Below are positions 1-9,900 of a DNA stretch of 64,000 bases, piece by piece. The notes under the pieces are model-generated. The model did no database searches. It worked only from the letters and a program-made list of their open reading frames with translations, and was not told where the DNA came from. The DNA is taken from positions 125,494 through 189,493 of the forward strand of contig NMRA01000596.1 in NCBI GenBank assembly GCA_002633005.1. Reading direction: 5' to 3'. The translations under genes were made by a program, and so were the position numbers. The first letter of the stretch is position 1. Each line of letters begins with the position of its first letter. Origin of the DNA: Phoronis australis (lineage: Eukaryota > Phoronida > Phoronidae).

Positions 1-830
1 AGACAGTGTAAGAATGGAAATATTAAAAAGTTAGAAACTTTAAAACATAAATATTAAAAACGTTTAATGTCACAAACACTTCCAATACACAATTGCAAAT
101 ATAAAGTTTAAAATAAGGCACTCACAATTTTGTTTTTCTATTTAGAGAAAATTAAACATTAAATAAATGTTGGTGACAAATCGTTACTGGTGATGTTTGG
201 GTAGAGGTCGGGTAAATGAATCAGCTGTCAACACCCTCCGTTTGGCAATTCAGGACCATGGGCGGAGCATCATTGGGGTCTGGAGGGCTATAGCCCCCCA
301 ACACTTTTTTCAGTGTTGCGCCGCCCGTTAGGACTAATCCATCATCATGTCAGGCGTGTCCCTTTACCAAAACATCCTAACACAGTGCGTCAAATTTTCG
401 CACTCTGGTCTTCCTTTCTGCTAATCACAGGCACTACAGGTAAGCTGTATTTTCACCTGCTGATGTCGTTTAATCTTAGAACAAAAGAATAAAGATAAGT
501 CCACAATGCAACACTATGTTAATCACTCGTCTAGTAGACAACACTCAAGGCACTTCAATCACAATGCTAAGAGTTTTTCAAGAATGGCTCAAGAGTTCCA
601 AACACCGTTCAAAACTTTTTCAATACGGTGAAGCACGATCTTTAAATACTTGTAGGGAGGACGCTAGGTTTACCACTGCCGGTATCATTTACGACTAAAT
701 CGAGTGTGTTAACAGGTGTTTTGTGACAACGTTTTGTAAACAACGTTTTCTAGTGGAATAAGAAGACTGTTGCACGCAAAAGTCCTGTATGACAATCGAA
801 GTGCATTTACAAGACATAAGTACACTCTAC
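1..830. repeat. Dispersed repeat R1, copy 1
   Basis: This stretch aligns by eye along its whole length, with scattered substitutions and small indels, to 31,140-31,885. Shared landmarks include CACAAACACTTCC, AATAAGGCACTCACAATTTT and ATGTTAATCACTCGTCT. The short open frames in the two copies do not agree with each other, so it looks like a non-coding interspersed repeat of unknown class. The 5' end may lie outside the window. Copy 1 is interrupted by a 73-bp insertion at 257-329 that is absent from copy 2, and it runs into a CT microsatellite at about 823. Confidence 0.6.
257..329. mobile_element. 73-bp mini-element with 5-bp target duplication
   Basis: A 73-bp segment containing the hairpin core GGGCTATAGCCCCCC is flanked by AGGAC on both sides (252-256 and 330-334). 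The paralogous repeat at 31,391 has a single AGGAC and no insert, giving a natural empty site. Related segments with the same GC-rich hairpin and a TTTTTTCAGTG(C/T)TGCGCC tail or its complement occur near 35,190, 35,255 and 50,015. It is a very small non-autonomous element; the superfamily is unknown. Confidence 0.7.
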
Positions 831-893
831 CTCTCCCTCCCTCTCCCTCCCTCTCCCTCTCCCCCTCTCCCCCTCCCCCCTCCCCCCTCTGAA
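823..893. repeat. CT/CCCT microsatellite
   Basis: An almost pure pyrimidine tract of CTCCCT and CCCCCT runs on the plus strand. With the tract at 1261-1336 it brackets the duplicated 370-bp segment. Confidence 0.9.
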
Positions 894-1259
894 GCATATA
901 GAAAACGATCGTTTATGATGTGTTTGATTTTAGTATGCAAGATTTGCACACCCCGTTAATCCTATCGGGCTTGGGTGACTCTGGGCCCGCCTGTATTTCT
1001 CATCAATGGATAGGTTTATATAGGCGCCCTCGGTATTTCCCGACAAACACTCAGCGGTTATTGATCCGCATGCCTAAATTTATCATCATTATCGAATATC
1101 CTGTATGCGAAAAATTCAAAACTCAGTTATGTCGATGTAATCACGTTGATTTACCATTACAGAACAACGTGTTTGCTGGGAAAACAAAAGCATTAAATAT
1201 TAACTTGATTGGTATCGTTTCAAAGTTCGGACCGCCACTCTCAGGGCAGTGTGCTTTGG
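888..1259. repeat. Segment duplicated at 3618-3993, ending at an N
   Basis: The roughly 370 bp starting at TCTGAAGCATATAG is nearly identical to 3618-3993, differing by a few substitutions and an inserted ACATGT. It stops exactly at the N at 1260. Each copy holds an acceptor-like TTTGATTTTAG followed by an open frame, but the frame differs at its end between copies and has no recognisable domain. It is either a recent duplication or an unmerged haplotype inserted at an assembly gap. Confidence 0.75.
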
Positions 1260-1260
1260 N
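1260..1260. other. Single N, probable collapsed gap
   Basis: An ambiguous base sits between the duplicated segment and a CT tract. The same kind of single N occurs at 16424, 32622 and 49857. Confidence 0.9.
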
Positions 1261-1336
1261 TCTCTCTCCCTCTCTCTCTCTCTCGCTCTTCCTCTCTCTC
1301 CCCCACTCCCTTCCTCCTTCCCTCCCTCTGTATGTC
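1261..1336. repeat. CT microsatellite
   Basis: A tract of CTCTCT and CCCT runs immediately right of the N at 1260. The 139-residue frame that reads through it is low-complexity translation, not a gene. Confidence 0.9.
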
Positions 1337-1339
1337 TAA

Positions 1340-3600
1340 TGCTGCAATACCATTAACGGTTTGGTGATAATGAACAGTAAGGCTGACGCTGCAGCCAATT
1401 TGCAGTGCCGAAAGGCAGGATGGAATATCAAAAACATAAGTCCTAATCGAGATGTATAACCTCGTGTTTTATTAAAAGTGCAACTACACTTCGCTGATCA
1501 TGAATAATGAAAGCAACGGCTCTGTGTAAGTAAATCTGCGCGACGATTACTGCGTGTACATTTATGGAACAGAGCAGGTGCATTTCACTTTTGCTTTGCT
1601 GATCATTGTAGTACGTTGAAGTGGTTCCCAAGAAGAATCGAAGTGCTTTTCAGCATGTAAATCTACTACTCATTGTTTCCCATATCCCAATGATTATGAA
1701 ATTTATCTTTGTAACTCAGCAGAAAAACTTGTGTTATTGCAATTTGACTTGCAAAAATATTAAACATCAGTCGGTCCAGCTTTCTTGTTAATCCACTTAC
1801 AGGTTTCAAAGGCAGGTCAGTCATGTGATGTATTTCTTTAGCTCTGCGACAGATGGGAGTTCTATCAGTCCAGGATGGGCCTATTGGTTTAGCATAGCGG
1901 TCCCTCTGGAACTGTGGGAGAACGAATATAAGACATCCGGGAATATACGCCTAAAAGTAAAGCACTAAAGGGGGCGTTGCTGCGAGTGACATGATCACAA
2001 ACTCGTGTATTTTGCAAAGTTAAAAGCGGCTATTCCCTGGCGTTACATTGAAGAGTTTAACTTTTGATTTAAGCTACATGTTGTAAAACTGGCCGCGACT
2101 TTTTCTTTACTCAGACTGAGAGCGATTTTCTCATTGCTTGAGACCAAGCTGCCGTTTTATTCGCCGAGCATGAAAAATGAAATTTCGATGTTGCTCAGGA
2201 CTATGCCAGTGGCACGAAATAATACGCCGTGATAAGCCAGTTTGTAGAGTCTGTCAGTTCTTTTCAAGTCCACATTTAAAATATGTTTTGACTAAGAAAC
2301 AATGAGGGAATCGCAAATTTTCTTTTTGCCGCTAGGATTGCTAGGAGCGCGTGTTAATCCGCTTAACATACATGTATCTTCCCGTGTATTTACTGTGGGC
2401 TGTCCCGGACTGCATTTGATGGTTTTTCGCAAAGAACAGGTCTTTAGGTCTTTAAGTTGGATAAATTCATGCTAATAAGTGGTCTAAATCAAATATTGGT
2501 TTTGAGAAGGATGGTTCATAATGTAAGTATAATCTAAATGTTGATACACAGTTCTGGGATTTATTAGCCAAAGGTGCGGATAAAAAAATCTTAGGAATCC
2601 CTCGACAGGGGCTCCGTAGGACCCAGCTGACTTCGAGATAGAAGCGCAATCAATCAGTTTTATTTTGAAGCAATTTCAATAACAATCAAATAATAATCTT
2701 GATTAATTTTGTAGCCTTAGGTTCACCTGGAAGGTTATTGAAAGCAGAAGAGGCTTCAATCCCCCGGGACATATCCCAGTTTGTAGAGAATATATAAGCC
2801 CTGCTACTTGATAAAAATTTTCGGTTTGATTTCTTAATCACAAATATTTAGAGAAACATAACTTGAAAGCTTTCAGAAAGGCTTAACATGCATTCAAGAG
2901 CATCTTATACCAATTTCAAAATATTTTTGGGCAGCATTCCACGACCCTTCTAGATTCTTGTCGCGCTTTCATGTACACGTATGGCAATCAAGCTCCTGCA
3001 TTCAGCGCTCAATTTACACCCAACACAGGGGTTTAAAGGACGGACAAACGTGTGAACGTTATCAGCACTTGCGTGAACTTCATTCGTACAGCCACCCATT
3101 CAGCAGGTTGAAACTTACTAGGTGACTTGTCATATGACTGAACTCATTGTTTCATTGCTTAAATACATGTATGGCTGTACATGTACTTGTAGCTAAGACT
3201 CTTGAGACTCAACTACCACATCAAGCCAATACATATTGGCGGGGTCAAATTTACAAAAGAACGTTAAAACATAATTATATTTCGTTTAAAAAATACGGTA
3301 CTCAGTAAACAAATTAACACGAACGGGTGTCTTAAAATTATTCGCATAATACTCAATTGTTTATGTTACCTAAGACCGTTTACTTGAGTTTTTTGGGGGT
3401 TAAAGCCCCAACAACGATATTTTTCCTTTCTCTGTTGAGTGAGGTTCCTTGACCCTCACGTCACAAATGGAAGGGAAATTAACACCCCCTGCCCCCATTT
3501 GCTACAACAATGTACAGATAAATGGATGAATGGGTTGGTATGTATAATATTTGCGATAAAAAGTCGTGTACCATTTGTGGTTTGTTCATAAATAACACAA
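1340..3600. other. Unannotated stretch
   Basis: No conserved reading frame, RNA gene or bounded mobile element was recognised. It holds only short stop-bounded frames and a few TACATGTA-type palindromes (about 2370, 3163, 3178). Confidence 0.5.
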
Positions 3601-3617
3601 ACTCTGTAAGACAATCT

Positions 3618-3993
3618 GAAGCATATAGAAAACGATCGTTTATGATGTCTTTGATTTTAGTATGCAAGATTTGCACACCCCGTTAATCCTATCGGGCTTG
3701 GGTGACTCTGGGCCCGCCTGTATTTCTCATCAATGGATAGGTTTATACATGTATAGGCGCCCTCGGTATTTCCCGACAAACACTCAGCGGTTATTGATCC
3801 GCATGCCTAAATTTATCATCATTATCGACTATCGGTATACGAAAAATTCAAAACTCAGTTATGTTGATGTAATCACGTTGATTTACCATTACAGAACAAC
3901 GGGTTTGCTGGGAAAACAAAAGCATTAAATATTAACTTGATTGGCATCGTTTCAAAGTTCGGACCGCCACTCTCAGAGCAGTGTGCTTTGGCC
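3618..3993. repeat. Second copy of the 370-bp segment at 888-1259
   Basis: Near-identical to 888-1259 but continuous into unique sequence on both sides (no N). It is therefore the better supported of the two placements. Confidence 0.75.
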
Positions 3994-5383
3994 TGACAAA
4001 GACGGGCGCTCATCCAGAAATTGGATTCTAATACGTACATGTACACTGTACAAGTATATATGATCAATAAGTCTCCGTCTAATCTCAGAACGCACCCGTC
4101 TCAAATTCAAACTTGAACATTACTCAATCGCGCCGCCGGGATCATTCCAGTATAAATTCGTAGGTTAACTCGAGCCGTGACATGCTCAGAAATATTCCAG
4201 CGACATGATGAACCATTTGTCGCTAGATGGCAATAGAGCAGTTGGTGGAGTGAGCGTGCTGCATTTATCCTTACAATGTAACTAGAGTAGGATATTTCAT
4301 AGCGTTTTTACAAGTTATTTGCGACCATCACGTCGTCAAATTGGCACTACTGTGGGGTTGGTTTAAACGATTCACATAAAAAACGTCCATTGTCTCGAAA
4401 TGCCTGTAAAGGAAAGTGTTTACTGTATACTGCGACCCGAATGAGCACTGAACAGTTCTAAGTGGGTTTTGCCTGACAGTGCACACACCGCCAGAAAAGC
4501 GGACTTTTCACATGGGCGCGGTCCAGAGTAATGGAGCGCGAAAGCAACTTCCGCATGACCCCGACTCAGATTCGGTAGACAGGAATTCAATTACTACATG
4601 GTGGTTCATTTATCTATAAAGACAGAGGAACAAATCCTACTGCTGACATGTCAACCCCTCCCATTGTTTGATAAGGTTTAGTTCAATAAGTTATTTTAGC
4701 ATTTTGACATTGGCTATGATCGAAATTCTCCCGCTTTATCAGTCGCAGCAGCTACTGACTTCTCAAGGTGCGGAGTCTTCTTTGCAATAGGAACATGATG
4801 CCCTCTATTTGTGGATACTACAAGACGATTGCTTGTTTTGTTAAGCCATTTGTGGACCCCACCGCTCAGCACTGGTAATTTTCCGACATTGTGTTAACGC
4901 AAACCGTTTACAGTAGATTGAAACCTCCCATCCTTGGGGTCTGCAGGTGGTGCTGAACACCTGTCCACTTAAGACCTGATCGCCGTCTGGCGGGACAGCG
5001 AAAAAACAAAAACGTTACAGTGTTTCAGGCATCTTCTCGATTTTTGATGTTTATTATGAAATATTCAGTACAATAAATATACATGCCTAGAAAGCGCCAA
5101 GAGTCATTGTCCTGAGTTAAATAAATACAAAGAAATCTATAAGCAATTATTACACACAAATTCGTAAATTAAAAAAATGCATACCGTACAAGCAAAGAAA
5201 CCCTGAACATTTGTCTGAGTGTCTCCACAGGAACAAAGAGGTAAAATAGTCCGCATCTTGATCTGTATAGGATTATTTCATGGTTACGAGGAAGTTGGAA
5301 TGATGTCATTGGGACTGGCAAGTCTTGAGTTGTGGCATGCAGTTTAAAATTATTTTTGAGAGTGACGATTGAAGTGTTTTCTT
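3994..5383. other. Unannotated stretch
   Basis: No gene or bounded repeat was recognised here. Confidence 0.5.
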
Positions 5384-5981
5384 CTATTTTGGATGGTAAG
5401 GAATTCTAGTTGTCAATGCAAGTAAATATCGTAGATCTCCTGAAGGCTTAGCTGAGGAAGATGGTATAGTGTTTGTATTACTTTGCCACAGCACTGGTCT
5501 TATGTTATGTCTTTTGTAGGAGTCAACGAGGATTTTGTTTGAGCAATTGCTTGTGTTGTTTAAGACTTTGAATGTATACATGTACATGGACAGATGGAGT
5601 TTACGACGGGTTGCCAGTTTCCTCCAGTTGAGACTATTTAGAACCTTGATTGTGTTGGATCCTATGTATGCTCCTGTTATGGCTAAAGCTGATTGGTATT
5701 GTAGTCTTTCTAATTGAAGAAGTATTCCTGCGTTTACTGATTGGTAGATTATGTCACAGAAATCAACACTGTAGATGTGGAAGTACAAAAGACTTGAACA
5801 GAGTTTCAAGATGCATGGAGCTGAGATGACGAGAGACAATTCTAATTGGATTGATTAATTTTTGTACTTTATGAACGAGTTCGCGACAGTGAGGAGTAAA
5901 TGTAAGCTTATGGTTTAGTAGCAAGATTTCAATCCGTGTGAATGGCTGAATGGGCAGGAAACAGCCACATCTCTTGCTCAT
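5384..5981 (-). pseudogene. LINE reverse transcriptase C-terminal remnant
   Basis: Two overlapping minus-strand frames (5763-5981, then 5384-5839) read in series like the thumb and C-terminal part of a non-LTR retrotransposon polymerase. A block resembling YxDIIYxS, then LxRLQYQSALAITGA, then LNWRKLATRRKLH, is the usual order downstream of the RT catalytic core. No RT catalytic motif or endonuclease is present, and a frameshift separates the frames, so it is a dead, 5'-truncated copy. It lies downstream of the 3' end of the PAN-FN3 gene. Confidence 0.7.
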
Positions 5982-5984
5982 TCA

Positions 5985-6780
5985 TTTCATAATATGAGGA
6001 AGCGATGCAACCAAAATTGCAGAGAGATCAAATGCTGGTATATCTAATCACACTGAAAAAATGAAGGTCCAACCGACATGGTTACAGGATGAATGGGCTA
6101 GGACAAAAGCCCTATATCAAAATCAGTCGCGCATTTTGCGGTGGTGTAAATTCGCGGTAGATACAAACCACACCTTCTTAAACCTTATAGGGACTATATG
6201 TCTTACTGACAACTACATTTGTTGTCGTATTATGATTATAATAGTATATTTTTGAACCGAGTTGTTCACTTCGACAAACTGAGTGTACACAATAAAAGCA
6301 ACAACAAAGTAACAAAACACTGCGTCATATAACCTTCTTAACAGCCCATTTAAATGCAGAAGTTGGCAACAACAGGTTTATCAACCCGATAAGATTCCAC
6401 ATGAGCACGTAAATAAGATAAAAAACTGACTGTGTTACTTCGTCTTTCTGGCGGCGAGAAACGACGTAGACACTCTCGAAAGACTTGCGCCAAGGAATCT
6501 ACACCATATCAAGCGGAAACACAAAATTTTCCTCCGCAATCCAATAGTCCAGTCTTGCCCACCATCACTTCGTAGGCAGCCATTTTGCTAATGTACACTT
6601 GCAAAGTACAGACGTACTCGGCGAAAATTTTGCCTTTTACTAGCCAGAAACCAAATGCGCTAAGGGAAAGAGTACAATGTAGATTGAGTTATCAATTGTA
6701 GCGAATTATTATGTACTGCCTCCTTTCTATGTTCTATTACACTGTTTACTTTCAGATCCACCAACCAAAGGACTTTGAAG
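5985..6780. other. Unannotated stretch downstream of the PAN-FN3 gene
   Basis: No coding or repeat signal was recognised. It probably holds the 3' flank of the minus-strand gene ending at 6815. Confidence 0.4.
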
Positions 6781-6781
6781 C

Positions 6782-6787
6782 TTTATT
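6782..6787 (-). terminator. Polyadenylation signal AATAAA
   Basis: TTTATT on the plus strand reads AATAAA on the minus strand, about 28 nt after the stop codon of the PAN-FN3 gene. It is the right distance and strand for that transcript's cleavage signal. Confidence 0.6.
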
Positions 6788-6814
6788 GCAGTTGTCACAC
6801 TGAGACGTGTCCGT

Positions 6815-6978
6815 TTAGTTCGTACATATGAGTGGACCCAGGGTTATTTTTGTAATTTCGTTTGATCCATCGATGTCCCCCTGATAAAATTTGATGAGCG
6901 GGAGATCATCTTTTGATACAATGTAGCCTTGGTCGACCAGCCATTCCGAAATATTGGCGTCACAGTTGCAATCCTTAC
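6815..6978 (-). CDS. Exon 6: C-terminal part of the fibrinogen-like domain
   Basis: Acceptor CTTTCAG|GTAAGG in phase 1, running to a stop at 6815-6817. The peptide begins GKDCNCDAN, continues with a DDLPL turn and closes with ITLGPLICTN, the canonical end of this domain family. The protein therefore ends with the domain. Confidence 0.85.
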
Positions 6979-9900
6979 CTGAAAGAAAACGATACAAAAT
7001 CAAGGGCTCTCACAAAATCAAAACCTTTGACAAACAGTATTCATGTTCTAGCTGCCCCTTTCATTTAAATGTAGTGTGTGCGTTCATTGGGTAGAATCAG
7101 AGAGCCGTGACTGTTTGAAGACACTCCGGGTTCCCTTTGTTTTCACCCATTTCTTCTTAGTTTATAAAAAGCGACGGTCATTTTGTTTGTGCTGTAAGAG
7201 GAATTTAAATTAAGGCTTAAGTTATTATGAAAAAAGAAAAGTCTTTTTGAAAGAGCGTTATTCGGTAATGATTACGTTTCCACTAATTTAAAAATTGATT
7301 TCTGAAACATAGTTTTTAGACTTTTAAGACTAAAGTCAAGCGGAAAGATTATCTTTAAACATGGTTTTCTATTTTCCCACGATGTGTCTAAGGCTCTATG
7401 AAAGAATAGTTACATTTTTGGGCGAACAATATAGTTACTCCAGCAAAACAGCCATTAAGAGGTGGATTAAACACTGAAGTCATCGCACCATGTTTAAGGA
7501 GAATGCCACCCGATTCGTTTCGTTTTTTGTCGTTTTAATCGGTCTATATCCACATACATAACCTCCTATATGGTTGATCTTACCTTGCCGAGAAGTGTCG
7601 CGTTAAAGGAGCATGCCACCCAAAAACAACCTATTTTTTATCAATTGAGATCAGTTGTTCCACTAGATAAAGGCACGTACGGTTGCGTTACCTGACACCT
7701 GACGGCAGACGGAGGTGTTGAAATTATCCAATGACGTCATTGGTTTCCACGCAACACGGGCTAGTGGTGTCAGCTTACCGCTTGAATTCATCGTTTAACA
7801 CCAATAAATCATCAAACTTCGATATAAAACCCTTAAAAATACACAGAGTTCTTATAAAAACGTGTTGTTTTATTTCGCGGTTACGGATTTATTGGTATTT
7901 GGACACACCGTAGCCTACAAAGTTCGGCAGGCCAAGGTTCATAGCAGGAGTCTGGGGTCAGTTCAAAGTTAAATTCGAAATATTTTTCCGTGAGATACAG
8001 ACAGGAGAACCTAGATCTATGCTCATTAAACATGTGATTCTTTGAATTCTAAACACACAAAACGCTTGTTATCCCGGCCAGTGTCTCGGAACCTGATCAA
8101 GCCCGTCGCGGCCGGACTGACTCGTTATCCCAGCCAGTGGCTCCGAACCCGGTCACGCCCGTCGCGGCCGGACTGAAGACATCACGAACATAAACCAGCC
8201 AAAGTTGGAAACTAAACTTCCAGTCAAGAAAATGCTATACTAGTGAGCCAAATAAGTAATATACACGTGATTAGGTTGGTGAATTAGCCACGAAACTGCA
8301 AATCTACTTACTCGTCGGGGGCCGCGAATTCAGGTTCCGCTTTGGCCACAGAACAGTCAGAGCAAAAGTTGTACATTGACAAACATTATTTGAATAACGT
8401 AAATGTAAATAAAGATTCCCCTAACACCTGGCCGTGGGATAGAAATCGAGTTATTGTTTCACAACATCAAGCACTGAATTAGCATGAGTTCACACGGCCT
8501 CAGTGTTCGGTCAATTAGTTTTATCACCTAACGCCGGTAACGCCGTGATTTATTCATTGCTGGCTTCTCAAATCATTTGCACCCACGAACACTCCAAAGA
8601 AATTACAAATTGTATCTAATGAGACATACTTTGCTTCAGTTTTATAAAAGTATTGGTTAGGGTGAGAATAATTCATTTTGAAACAGAACGCTCAGTAATA
8701 AACGTCAACATGGCAACTCGCAATCCCGACTTAGACGAGAGCTCGTCGACGAAGACTTCGCAGGTGGATCGTTAAGTTTCACAGGCTATCAGTTCGAACA
8801 GGAATAGAGTGATGAAGAAATACTAGAGAGGCACCGTGAACATGCTCGGGCAACGGAACGTATGGATAGCTATTTCGTCAGACTCACTGTCGACTACTGC
8901 AGGACACAGACACGGAGATGTTTCACGGCCTCGTAGTTGCTACAGTGTATTTACAGCGTACTTTTCATTCTTCACTACCGCGAGCCTCTTCCTAAGCATT
9001 TCGGACTCTCGAGGAAGTCGAGAAAACGATATACCCGCTTTCCTTGCAGCTGCAGAGTTCCGAAAAGCGGGAACGATGCACTGCAACATAGCGGCATTCA
9101 CTCTGCAAATGAACCACTGACGTCGCTGCGTCGTTTCTCACCTTCCTCACAGGTTAACGCGACACCTCTCGGCAAGGTAAGGTCGACCGTATGGGAGGCG
9201 ATGTGGATATAGACCGATTAAGACGGTAAAAAAGACTAATTAAATAGGGTGGCATTCTCCTTTAACCTGCGAGGAACTTGAGTATACGACACAGCGAAGT
9301 CAGTGGTTCTTCAGCTGAGCGTGTGACGCTATGGTGTGGCGTATCGTTCCCTCTTGCGCGAACGGTGACGCTGCGAGGAAAGCAGGTACACGAGTACATC
9401 GTTTTTCGATTTTCTCGAGAGCCTGAAAAGCTTTGGAAGTAAAGAATGAATAGCACGCCGTTAATACCAAGTATGAGGCCATGAAACATCTCGTGTCTGT
9501 GGCCAGCATTGCTCTCCTTCAAAATGAGTTGCTCTCACGCTCACCGATACTTAATAAAAGTGAAAAAAGTGTCTCGAAAAACTGTGTCACTAGATAATTT
9601 GCAATGCCATTGTAGTGTTCGTGAATGCAAATGCTTTGAAAAACCAACAATGAATACATACAAATCATACTAGGTTACCAGCTTCAGACGTGATAAACTA
9701 ATTGACAGGGCACCCGAGGCCGTGTGACCGTTTGCTAATTTAGTGTTTGCTGACAAAAAGCTGTTGTGAAACAATTACGCGACTTTATATGCTATGGTGA
9801 CTTGTCAGGGGAATCTTTATTTAGAAATGCAAATATATTATTCATATCATTGTTATTGTACACCTTTGCCCTGTACGGTTCTTTGAAAGGGGAACCTAAG

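Larger units (their letters stand above)
7607..9261 (-). mobile_element. TTAA family B element, nested inner copy
   Basis: This 1655-bp element begins AGGAGCATGCCACCC and ends with the complement (GGGTGGCATTCTCCT). It is flanked by TTAA at 7603-7606 and 9262-9265. The bases left of it (CCTTGCCGAGAAGTGTCGCG) and right of it (CCTGCGAGGAA) are adjacent in other family members, so it jumped into an internal TTAA of the outer element. It carries a plus-strand MATRNPDLDE start at 8710 and a minus-strand THAP remnant at 9089-8940, both broken. Confidence 0.85.

Noticed and set aside
920-1339. 139-residue plus-strand frame
   Set aside because: It reads across an N and a CT microsatellite; the C-terminal Ser/Leu/Pro run is low complexity and the 3.6-kb copy diverges from it.
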